Shown piece by piece: positions 1 to 6,623 of a stretch of DNA of 20,878 nucleotides. The position numbers and the translations under genes were made by a program. Each line of letters begins with the position of its first letter. The first letter of the stretch is position 1. Below the pieces are notes generated by a model that was not told the origin of the DNA, did not search any database, and saw nothing but the letters and a program-made list of their open reading frames with translations. Origin of the DNA: JBFKMV01 sp041629655 (GTDB lineage Bacteria; Acidobacteriota; Polarisedimenticolia; Polarisedimenticolales; Polarisedimenticolaceae); NCBI GenBank assembly GCA_041629655.1, contig JBFKMV010000076.1:1-20878 (forward strand), written 5' to 3'.

Positions 1-177
1 ATGCTGGGCCGGCTGGTCGCGGCCGCCGCGGGGGGCGTCGGCGCGGTGCTGGCCGGCGAGTCCGCAGCGCTGGCCTACGTGACGGGCCTGGTCGCGGGTT
101 TCCTGCCGCTTCAGGTGCTCGAGATGGCGTGGTTCTTGTGGGCGGCGCGAGACGGGCAGGGGGGACGGCAAGCGTGA
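1..177 (+). CDS. C-terminal part of a small membrane protein, probably AtpI-like (partial)
   Basis: The frame is open from the first base and ends in TGA at 175-177. It encodes 58 residues rich in Ala, Gly, Leu and Val that form two hydrophobic stretches (about residues 1-18 and 22-49). The ATG at position 1 may be an internal methionine, so the true start probably lies left of the window. The stop overlaps the GTG start of atpB (GTGA, 174-177), which indicates translational coupling. In many bacteria the gene directly before atpB is atpI, a small membrane protein that helps assemble the c-ring, and the size and hydrophobicity fit. The family call rests mainly on position, because the visible residues carry no diagnostic motif. 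Confidence 0.5.
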   Translation: MLGRLVAAAAGGVGAVLAGESAALAYVTGLVAGFLPLQVLEMAWFLWAARDGQGGRQA

Positions 178-1034
178 CGACGGCGAGCGAGCTGGAGGCG
201 GTCCGGCGGTCCGTCGAGGAGACGGCCGGACACGGCGCCGCGGCCGAGGGCGCGTCCGACGTGGGCGGGGACATCCTGCACCACGTGATGGACAACCATG
301 TGTTCGACATCGGCCCGCTCCACATCCCGCTGCCCGAGATCCACCTCTGGGGCTACGACTTCTCGATCACCAAGCACGTGGTGATGATGTGGATCGCCGC
401 GGCGCTGTTGCTGATCAGCCTGACCGCGGCGGCGCGGGGCGCCGGCAGCCCGGTGCCGAGCCGCTTCCGGGCGCTGATCGAGGTGTTCCTGACGTTCCTG
501 CGCGACGAGGTGGCCCGCAAGACGATCCCGCACCACGGCGACCGCTACGTCGGCTACCTGCTGAGCACCTTCTTCTTCATCTTGACCTGCAACCTGCTCG
601 GCCTGGTGCCCGGCATGGCTACCGCCACGGGCAACATCTCGGTGACCGCCGCGCTGGCGCTGATCGCGTTCATCCAGATCCAGTGGGGCGGCATCCGCGA
701 GTTCGGCGTGGTGCAGCACTTCAAGCACCTCGTGCCCGGCGGGATCCCGCTGTGGCTCGTGCCGCTGATGCTGGTGGTCGAGTTCCTGGGCATGCTGGTC
801 AAGCCGTTCGCCCTGTGCATCCGTCTGTTCGCGAACATGATGGCCGGTCACGTGGTGATCCTGGCCTTCATCTCGCTCATCTTCATCCTGCAGTCGATCT
901 GGGTGGCCCCGTTCGCCGTCGGCCTGGCGTTGTTCATCAACGTGCTGGAGCTGCTGATCGCCTTCATCCAGGCCTACATCTTCACCGTGTTGACGTCGAC
1001 GTTCATCGGCATGTCGGTCCACCCGGCACACTGA
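174..1034 (+). CDS. atpB: F0F1 ATP synthase subunit a
   Basis: Subunit a is the stator half of the ion channel in the membrane F0 sector. The protein (286 residues from the GTG at 174) has a long hydrophilic N-terminus and then about five membrane spans. The hallmark KPFALCIRLFANMMAGH contains the essential arginine (R217) that faces the c-ring, and the last helix carries the family's conserved Gln (AFIQAYIF, about Q266). The start is chosen because GTG 174 overlaps the upstream stop and has a G-rich ribosome site (AGGGGGG) about 8 nt upstream. Extending the frame back to 129 would overlap the upstream gene by about 50 nt. The next genes are atpE and atpF. Family identity is certain; only the exact start is open. 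Confidence 0.96.
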   Translation: MTTASELEAVRRSVEETAGHGAAAEGASDVGGDILHHVMDNHVFDIGPLHIPLPEIHLWGYDFSITKHVVMMWIAAALLLISLTAAARGAGSPVPSRFRALIEVFLTFLRDEVARKTIPHHGDRYVGYLLSTFFFILTCNLLGLVPGMATATGNISVTAALALIAFIQIQWGGIREFGVVQHFKHLVPGGIPLWLVPLMLVVEFLGMLVKPFALCIRLFANMMAGHVVILAFISLIFILQSIWVAPFAVGLALFINVLELLIAFIQAYIFTVLTSTFIGMSVHPAH

Positions 1035-1070
1035 CCCTGAAAATCGAGAGCTGATTCGAAGCGAAAGCCA

Positions 1071-1080
1071 TTAGGAGGAG
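1071..1080 (+). promoter_or_regulatory. Strong ribosome binding site of atpE
   Basis: TTAGGAGGAG contains AGGAGG at 1073-1078, nine bases before the atpE ATG. It is one of the best Shine-Dalgarno matches in the window. This fits the need for 8-15 copies of subunit c per ATP synthase, compared with one of subunit a. The 53-nt atpB-atpE spacer is otherwise unremarkable. Confidence 0.8.
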
Positions 1081-1087
1081 CGCAGCA

Positions 1088-1315
1088 ATGACACCAGAGG
1101 CACTTGCATACCTTGGCGCCGGACTCGGAGCCGGCCTGGCGGTGATCGGCGGGGGGCTCGGGATCGGGCGGCTCGCGGGACACGCGATGGAAGGCATCGC
1201 CCGGCAGCCGCAGTCGGCGGGCACGATCCAGACCGCGATGCTGATCGCGGCAGGCCTGATCGAGGGCGCGACCCTGCTGGCCCTGGTGATCTGCTTCCTG
1301 CTGTCCTTCAAGTAG
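1088..1315 (+). CDS. atpE: F0F1 ATP synthase subunit c
   Basis: This 75-residue proteolipid is two membrane helices joined by the polar loop EGIARQP (residues 35-41). The Arg-Gln-Pro turn that contacts F1 is diagnostic. Helix 1 is glycine-rich (GAGLGAGLAVIGGGLGIG), allowing close ring packing. Helix 2 has the ion-carrying carboxylate E59 in AAGLIEGATLL. E59 is followed by Gly-Ala rather than Ser/Thr, and the helix-1 position used as Gln in sodium-binding rings is not Gln, so proton coupling is the likelier inference. The gene has its own strong ribosome site and lies 11 nt before atpF. Length is typical of the family. Confidence 0.97.
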   Translation: MTPEALAYLGAGLGAGLAVIGGGLGIGRLAGHAMEGIARQPQSAGTIQTAMLIAAGLIEGATLLALVICFLLSFK

Positions 1316-1326
1316 GGGTCCAGGCG

Positions 1327-1926
1327 ATGTTGCGCAGGTTGTTGAGCGGCGCCGTCGCGCTGGCCTCGGCCACGGGGGCGGCCGTGGCGGCGGAGGGCGG
1401 CGGCGGCTCGGCTTTGATCGAGCCGAAGATCGGCACGATCTTCTGGACGTCCCTGACCTTCCTGCTGCTGGCGTTCCTGCTCGGCAAGTACGCCTGGCGG
1501 CCGCTGCTCGGCGCGCTGGACGACCGCCAGCGATCGATCGAGGACAGCCTGGCCAAGGCGAAGCGGGAGCGCGACGAGGCGGCCCGGATGCTCGACGAGC
1601 ACAAGGGGCTCGTCGCGCAGGCCCACCGCGAGCGCGCCGAGGCGGTGGCCAAGGGCGAGCAGGACGCCGAGAAGCTCAAGGCGGAGATCCTGGAGCAGGC
1701 GCGCCAGCAGCGCGACCAGCTGATGAAGCAGACCGACCAGCAGATCAAGGCCGGTATCGCCCAGGCCCGGGACGCGTTGCGCTCCACGACGGCCGACCTG
1801 GCGATTCGCGCGGCGGGCAAGCTGCTGGCCAAGGACCTCGACGACGCCACGCACCGGCGGCTGGTCGAGGACTACCTGGCGGGTCTCGAAGGGCCGTCGG
1901 GCGGGCTCGACAGCCGCCCCAGCTGA
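1327..1926 (+). CDS. atpF: F0F1 ATP synthase subunit b, with signal-peptide-like N-terminus
   Basis: Subunit b forms the peripheral stalk that holds F1 static against the rotor. Of the 199 residues, about 37-58 form the membrane anchor (FWTSLTFLLLAFLLGKYAW), followed by the typical WRPLLGALDDRQRSIEDSL and a long charged coiled coil to about residue 180. Unusually, residues 1-22 look like a cleavable signal sequence (basic MLRR, hydrophobic core, Ala-rich end before AAEGGGG). A single b gene is present here, with no b' paralogue. The gene is separated from atpE by 11 nt and has only a weak ribosome site, so it is probably co-translated. The next gene is aroB, not atpH. Confidence 0.95.
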   Translation: MLRRLLSGAVALASATGAAVAAEGGGGSALIEPKIGTIFWTSLTFLLLAFLLGKYAWRPLLGALDDRQRSIEDSLAKAKRERDEAARMLDEHKGLVAQAHRERAEAVAKGEQDAEKLKAEILEQARQQRDQLMKQTDQQIKAGIAQARDALRSTTADLAIRAAGKLLAKDLDDATHRRLVEDYLAGLEGPSGGLDSRPS

Positions 1927-1963
1927 GCTCCTCGCCGTTTTCGTCACGACGGGGCCGGACCGT

Positions 1964-1996
1964 GAATCGTCGCAGGCCGGGCGCCGGCTGCGATTC
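1964..1996 (+). repeat. Imperfect inverted repeat between atpF and aroB
   Basis: GAATCG (1964-1969) pairs with CGATTC (1991-1996), with CAG/CTG and CCGG/CCGG inside, bulges of TCG and G, and a three-base GCG loop. It could be an RNA hairpin ending or attenuating the atp transcript. No T-tract follows, so it is not a canonical intrinsic terminator. The 96-nt gap holds no gene. Confidence 0.35.
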
Positions 1997-2022
1997 GCGG
2001 CCGCTTCGGCTTCTCCCCTATC

Positions 2023-3141
2023 ATGCCCTCCGTGCATGAGCTCGACGTCACGTTCCGGGCCTCGCGAAGGGTCTGCCGGATCCGGGTCGGCAGCGGGGCG
2101 CTCGACCGGCTGGTCGCCGACCTCGCCGCGGAGCCGCCGGGGCGCCTGCTGGTGGTGGTGTCCGACTCGAACGTGGCCCCGCTGCACGCCGAGCCGCTGG
2201 CGCGACGTCTGCGCGACATCGCCGGGCTGCGCGTCGAGACCCTGACGTTCCCGGCCGGAGAGCGGCACAAGAGCCGCGAGACCAAGGCCGCGCTCGAGGA
2301 CCGGCTGGCCGAGCTGGGCGCCGGGCGCGACACGGCTCTGGTCGCCGTGGGTGGCGGCGTGACCGGCGACCTGGCGGGATTCGTCGCCGCCACGTGGAAC
2401 CGCGGCGTGCCGCTGGTCCAGGTTCCGACCACCGTGGTGGCGATGGTCGATGCGGCGGTGGGCGGCAAGACCGCGGTCAATCTGGGCCGGGTCAAGAACC
2501 GCATCGGCGCGTTCCACCAGCCGTGGGGCGTGTACGCGGATGTGGCGCTGCTGGATACGCTGCCCGCGGCCGAGTACCGCGACGGCCTGTCCGAGGTGGT
2601 CAAGTCGGCGGTGATCGGCGACGTCGCGCTGTTCCGCTGGCTGGAGCGGACGCACCCGGCGCTCGCCGCTCGCGAGCCCGAAGCGGAGACCGCGGCGGTG
2701 GCGGGCGCGCTCTCGGTCAAGACCCGCGTGGTGGCCCGGGACGAGCGCGAGACCGGGCGCCGGGCCGTGCTGAACTTCGGTCACACCGTCGCCCATGCCA
2801 TCGAGGCGGCGAGCGAGTACGGCGTCTCGCACGGTCGCGCCGTGGCGATCGGCATGAGCGTCGAGGGCGAGCTGGCGCGCGGGGCCACGGGCTTCCCGGA
2901 AGCGCACCTGCGGCGGCTCCGCGCGCTGCTGGTGGCCCTGGGGTTGCCGGTGGCCCTCGACCGCGGCATCGACGCCGCCGCGTTGTTGCGCGCGGCGCGT
3001 GGCGACAAGAAGAACCGCGGCGGCGAGCTGCGGTTCGCGCTGCCCTCGCGGCTGGGCCGGATGGCGACGCGGGACGGCACGACCGTGGCGCTCGAGGAGC
3101 GGGCGCTCTCGGCCGCGCTCGAGCGGGCGGGCGTCGATTGA
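2023..3141 (+). CDS. aroB: 3-dehydroquinate synthase
   Basis: AroB converts DAHP to 3-dehydroquinate, the second step of the shikimate pathway, using NAD and a divalent metal in the cytoplasm. The 372 residues match the family length. GGGVTGDLAGFVAATWNRG (110-128) is the NAD/substrate site, followed by PTTVVAMVDAAVGGKTAVNL (135-154). The predicted metal ligands are present: E190 in EVVKS, H254 in LNFGHT and H270 in SHGRAVAIGM. Neither possible start, ATG 2023 or in-frame GTG 2032, has a clear Shine-Dalgarno. TATCAT at 2019-2024 could be a -10 element for a near-leaderless message starting at the GTG, though no -35 is visible. No other aro gene is nearby. Confidence is high for the product, moderate for the start. 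Confidence 0.96.
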   Translation: MPSVHELDVTFRASRRVCRIRVGSGALDRLVADLAAEPPGRLLVVVSDSNVAPLHAEPLARRLRDIAGLRVETLTFPAGERHKSRETKAALEDRLAELGAGRDTALVAVGGGVTGDLAGFVAATWNRGVPLVQVPTTVVAMVDAAVGGKTAVNLGRVKNRIGAFHQPWGVYADVALLDTLPAAEYRDGLSEVVKSAVIGDVALFRWLERTHPALAAREPEAETAAVAGALSVKTRVVARDERETGRRAVLNFGHTVAHAIEAASEYGVSHGRAVAIGMSVEGELARGATGFPEAHLRRLRALLVALGLPVALDRGIDAAALLRAARGDKKNRGGELRFALPSRLGRMATRDGTTVALEERALSAALERAGVD

Positions 3142-3166
3142 CTTGGGCGCGGCCGCGGGTTACCTT
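3138..3166 (+). promoter_or_regulatory. Predicted sigma70-like promoter of the kinase operon
   Basis: TTGACT (3138-3143, five of six consensus bases) is separated by exactly 17 nt from TACCTT (3161-3166, three of six). It overlaps the aroB stop codon and would start transcription near 3173, upstream of both the leader ORF and the kinase. Spacing and the -35 match are good; the -10 is weak. Confidence 0.5.
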
Positions 3167-3193
3167 AGCCCGGTCAGCCGTTACGCTTGCCCC

Positions 3194-3235
3194 ATGAGTC
3201 GTTTGCGGCAAATCGAGACCCGAATCCCGGGATGA
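3194..3235 (+). CDS. Possible 13-codon leader peptide overlapping the kinase start
   Basis: ATG at 3194 opens a short frame encoding MSRLRQIETRIPG. Its TGA (3233-3235) overlaps the kinase ATG (3232-3234) in an ATGA arrangement. The kinase start itself has no convincing Shine-Dalgarno, so ribosomes finishing this peptide could re-initiate on the kinase. It lies about 20 nt downstream of the predicted transcription start and has no strong ribosome site of its own. A chance short ORF is quite possible in such GC-rich DNA. Confidence 0.35.
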   Translation: MSRLRQIETRIPG

Positions 3236-5136
3236 AATCCGAAACCCTAGGTCGCTACCGAATCGTCGAGGAGCTCGGCCGCGGGGCGATGGGCCGGGTG
3301 TTCCTGGCCCACGATCCCCGGATCGACCGGCGGGTCGCGATCAAGACGATCCAGATCTTCGCCGCGCTGCCGGCGGCCGACCGCGACCAGGCGCGCGAGC
3401 GGTTCCTGCGCGAGGCGCGCGCGGCCGGAAAGCTGTCGCACCCGGGCATCGTCACGATCTTCGACGTCGGCGAGGCCGACGGGGTGCCGTACCTGGCGAT
3501 GGAGTTCGTCGAGGGGACGACGCTCGACGCTTCTTGCCGTCCCGGCTCGCTGTTGCCCGCGCCCGTGGCGGTGGAGATCGTGGCGCGTGCCGCGGAGGCG
3601 CTCGCCTTCGCCCACCGTTCGGGCGTGATCCACCGCGACATCAAGCCGACCAACCTGATGCGGGTCGGGGAGACCGCGGTCAAGATCATGGACTTCGGGC
3701 TGGCGCGCGGCGCGGAGTCCCAGATCACCCACGACGGCGGTCTGCTCGGAACGCCGAGCTACATGTCCCCGGAGCAGATCCGCGGCGAGCCGCTGGACGG
3801 CCGCAGCGACCTGTTCTCGTTGACCGCGGTGCTGTACGAGCTGCTCGGCGGCACCAAGGCGTTCCCGGGCGACTCGGTCTCCGCGATCATCTACCGCGTC
3901 GTCAACGAGGAGCCGCTCGAGCTTCCCGTGAACGACGTGACGGTGCCCGCGCCGCTCGCCGCGCTGCTGGCGCGCGGCCTGGCCAAGCAGCGCGAAAGAC
4001 GGTTTCCCGACGGTGACGCCCTGGCCGCCGCGTTGCGCGAGGCCGCCGGGTCCCTGACCACCCCGGCCCCCGTCGCGGGGGCGTCCACGAGAGGCGCTCC
4101 CGAGCCGGCGGACCTCCCGCCGCCGCCACGCCGCCGTCACACGCGGCGCCGCGGACGCCGCCTGGCCTGGCTGGCCCCGCTGGTCCTGCTGCTCGCGGGG
4201 GGCGGGGCGGCCGGCTACGTCTACCGCGACAAGCTGCTCGCGCTGGTCGAGCCGCCTCCGCCGCCGGAGGTGTGGCTCGAGGCGGCGGTCCGGACCGACC
4301 CCCCGGGAATGCCGGTCACGCTGGACGGGATTCCGCTGGACCGGCCCGCGGTGCGGTTCCGGGCCGACGGCCCGTTCGGGGTGCTGGAGGCCCGCCAGGG
4401 ATGTCGCACGGTCGAGCACGAGCTGAACCCCGCGGACGCCGCGGGCGAGATCGTGCTGGTGCCCGATCCGGTGGAGCTCGAGCTGGCGGTGGATCCGCGC
4501 GTCGCCGGCGCGGAGGTGCGGGTCAACGGCCAAGCGGCCGGGACCGGCGCGGTCCGGGTCTCGCTCGACCTGTGCCGCGACAACGAGATCCGGATCGCGG
4601 CGGCGGGCCACCGGCCGGCCGTGGTGACGTTGCCCGCGGGCGCGACCCCGCTCGAAGCGCGCACCGCCGTGGCCGCCATCGAGCTGCAGCCGATCCCGCG
4701 GGGCAAGCTGCTGCTGTCCGATCCGCGTGTTCCCGTCGCGTTCTACGTCAACGGCGACCGGATCGCGCGGCCGGCCGACGGCGTGGAGCTGCCCGAGGGC
4801 CGGCACCGCGTGCGCGCGGTCAACCGTGAGCTGTGGATCGACGTGACGCAGGGCGTCGAGGTCACCGGCGGCGAGACGAGTCGCGTGGCGCTGGACCTTC
4901 CGGGAATCGCGGAGCTGGTGGTCCAGGCGTTCCCCGCCAACTGCGCGGTCTACCTGCGCCGCGCCGGCGGGAAGTGGACCTACATCGACGACGTTCCGGT
5001 GCGCCACCGGATCGCCGAGGGTCGCTACGAGGTGAAGGTGGTGTTCAAGCCCAGCGGCGAGGAACGCGTGCGCGAGGTCGATCTGGCGGCGGGACAGAAT
5101 CCCCCGTTGCGCGTGTCGTTCGCGAGGAGCGGTTGA
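3232..5136 (+). CDS. Transmembrane Ser/Thr protein kinase with PEGA-like periplasmic repeats
   Basis: This is a Hanks-type (PknB-like) kinase of 634 residues that phosphorylates proteins in the cytoplasm. The glycine loop is GRGAMGRV (17-23), the ATP lysine is K38 in VAIK, and the alpha-C Glu is probably E61. The catalytic loop HRDIKPTN has D136, DFG is at 154-156, and GTPSYMSPEQI closes the activation segment. A Pro/Arg-rich linker (about 275-310) leads to one membrane span (311-330). The outer half (about 350-634) holds several beta-rich PEGA-like units such as RTDPPGMPVTLDGIPL and RVAGAEVRVNGQAAG. PEGA domains are thought to bind surface components or partner proteins. The stop overlaps the next ATG by one base (TGATG), which indicates a coupled operon with two exported proteins. 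The ATG at 3232 is the first good start before the kinase fold; an earlier in-frame TTG (3187) is less likely. Confidence 0.93.
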   Translation: MKSETLGRYRIVEELGRGAMGRVFLAHDPRIDRRVAIKTIQIFAALPAADRDQARERFLREARAAGKLSHPGIVTIFDVGEADGVPYLAMEFVEGTTLDASCRPGSLLPAPVAVEIVARAAEALAFAHRSGVIHRDIKPTNLMRVGETAVKIMDFGLARGAESQITHDGGLLGTPSYMSPEQIRGEPLDGRSDLFSLTAVLYELLGGTKAFPGDSVSAIIYRVVNEEPLELPVNDVTVPAPLAALLARGLAKQRERRFPDGDALAAALREAAGSLTTPAPVAGASTRGAPEPADLPPPPRRRHTRRRGRRLAWLAPLVLLLAGGGAAGYVYRDKLLALVEPPPPPEVWLEAAVRTDPPGMPVTLDGIPLDRPAVRFRADGPFGVLEARQGCRTVEHELNPADAAGEIVLVPDPVELELAVDPRVAGAEVRVNGQAAGTGAVRVSLDLCRDNEIRIAAAGHRPAVVTLPAGATPLEARTAVAAIELQPIPRGKLLLSDPRVPVAFYVNGDRIARPADGVELPEGRHRVRAVNRELWIDVTQGVEVTGGETSRVALDLPGIAELVVQAFPANCAVYLRRAGGKWTYIDDVPVRHRIAEGRYEVKVVFKPSGEERVREVDLAAGQNPPLRVSFARSG

Positions 5137-6623
5137 TGCGCCGCCCGCTGATCGGAGTCCTCGCCGCGGCGCTCTGGGTGGCGGGGCCGCTGCCGGCCCA
5201 GCCGGCCCCGGCGGATCCCGAGGGGGCCGAGCGGCAGTACCGCGTGGCGCGCCGGCTCGCCGCCGAGGCGTCGCCGCAGGCCGCCGAGGCGCTGGCGCGC
5301 GTCGTCGAGCTGGACCCGCGGGGGTCGCTGGCCGACGATGCCCTGATCGAGCAGGCGCTGCTCTCGGGCACGGCGCGGTGGCCCGAGGAGCTGGGGCGCA
5401 TCGACGCCGCCGGCGCCGCGGTCGCCTCCGGCCTGCTCCAGCGCGTGCTCGACGAGCTGCCGGCGTCCGACCGGGCGCCGGAAGCACGCCTGCTGCACTC
5501 GCTGCTGCGACTCGAGCCGCTGCCGGCGCGCGACACCGCCGGTGCGCGCGTGGCCCTGCTGCAGGTCGCGACCCTCGAGGCGAAGAGCCCCTGGAGCGCC
5601 CCGGCGCGCTACGCGATCGGCTGGCTGGACGAGCGGCAGGGCAACGACGCCCGGGCCCGTGACGCCTGGCAGCGACTGGTGGTGGATGCGCCGGGGACGC
5701 CGGCCGCGCGGCGCGCGCTGGTCGGGCTGGCGCGGCTCGACCTCCGCGAGGAGCGGTTCGGCGAAGCAGCGGCGCGGCTCCAGCGCGCGATCGACCTGGA
5801 GGTCGCCGACGAGCTCCACGCCGCGGCGCTGCGCGAGCTCGCGGTCCGCGGGGTGCTGCGCCGGCGCGGTCTCGGCGGGGAATGGACGCGGCCCGCGCTG
5901 CGCACCTCGCCGGGCATCCGCGTGCTGACCGCGCTGGCCGCCGAGCCGGGCGGGGGCGCGCTGCTGGCCGAGCGCAAGGGCGGCCGGATCGTCCGGCTCG
6001 GCGCCGACGGTCGCCTGGCCGGGGAGTGGCTGCTGGAGGACGTGCAGGGGCTGGCGGTGGACGGCCTGGGCCGCGCCTTCGCCGCCGCCGGCGACAGGAT
6101 CTACCGGCTGGAGCCGGCGGGGACCGTGGTGCAGGTCGCGGTCCAGGGAGATTTCGCTCCCGTGTCGGCGCTGGCGGCCGACGGCCTGGGACGGCTGTGG
6201 ATCGTCGACCGTCGCGGCTCGCGGATCGGCAGCATCGACGCCGGCTCGTCCAACCCGCGCGGGGTGTGGTCGGGCGACCGGGTGCGGGTCGAGCTGGTGG
6301 CCTGGGACGGCCGGCGCCTGCTGGCGGCCGACACCCGGAACGGCCGGCTGCTGGCGATCGGCGCCGACGGGTCGGAGCAGGTCGTCGCGGCGACGCTCCC
6401 GGCGGACCGCCCGGTCGCGCTGGCGGCCGACCCGTCGGGCCGCGCGGCGCTGCTCGACGGGCGCACGGGAGAGGTCACGCTGCTCGACGCGCGCGGCGCG
6501 ATCCTGGAGACCTGGCCCTCCTCCGAGCGCGGGGTGGGCCGGGCGGTGGCGGTGGCCGTGGGCAGCGACGGCTCGCTCGACGTGTTCGACGGCTCGAGCG
6601 GAGCCTGGATGAGGGTGCCATGA
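5136..6623 (+). CDS. Exported helical-repeat (TPR-like) plus NHL-type beta-propeller protein
   Basis: The 495 residues begin with a signal peptide (MRRPLIGVLAAALWVAGPLPAQ, cleavage near 21-22), so the protein is exported. Residues about 30-240 are Ala/Leu/Arg-rich helical repeats resembling TPRs, for example ALARVVELDPRGSLADDALI and DAWQRLVVDAPGTPAARRAL. Residues about 262-493 form repeated strands of NHL/SMP-30-like propeller type (VQGLAVDGLGRAFAAAGDRI, VSALAADGLGRLWIVDRRGS, RPVALAADPSGRAALLDGRT). GAGGAG lies six bases before the ATG. No catalytic motif is seen, so the likely role is protein or ligand binding in the periplasm. Overlaps with both neighbours imply co-production with the kinase and the PEGA-PDZ protein, perhaps as a sensor complex. 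The precise function is unknown. Confidence 0.85.
   Translation: MRRPLIGVLAAALWVAGPLPAQPAPADPEGAERQYRVARRLAAEASPQAAEALARVVELDPRGSLADDALIEQALLSGTARWPEELGRIDAAGAAVASGLLQRVLDELPASDRAPEARLLHSLLRLEPLPARDTAGARVALLQVATLEAKSPWSAPARYAIGWLDERQGNDARARDAWQRLVVDAPGTPAARRALVGLARLDLREERFGEAAARLQRAIDLEVADELHAAALRELAVRGVLRRRGLGGEWTRPALRTSPGIRVLTALAAEPGGGALLAERKGGRIVRLGADGRLAGEWLLEDVQGLAVDGLGRAFAAAGDRIYRLEPAGTVVQVAVQGDFAPVSALAADGLGRLWIVDRRGSRIGSIDAGSSNPRGVWSGDRVRVELVAWDGRRLLAADTRNGRLLAIGADGSEQVVAATLPADRPVALAADPSGRAALLDGRTGEVTLLDARGAILETWPSSERGVGRAVAVAVGSDGSLDVFDGSSGAWMRVP

Noticed and set aside
129..173. Upstream extension of atpB to position 129
   Set aside because: It would overlap the preceding gene by about 50 nt; the GTG at 174 gives a GTGA junction with a G-rich ribosome site.
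1964..1996. Intrinsic terminator after atpF
   Set aside because: The inverted repeat is imperfect and has no T-tract, so it is listed only as a repeat.
1003..2907. Long minus-strand open frame of 634 codons over the atp and aroB genes
   Set aside because: It is antisense to certain genes, has Arg/Gln/His-rich low-complexity translation and no domain. GC-rich codon bias suppresses stops in this frame.
3247..5487. Minus-strand open frame of 746 codons opposite the PEGA kinase
   Set aside because: It is a shadow of the kinase codon pattern; the translation is Arg/Ala/Gln-rich without any fold signature.
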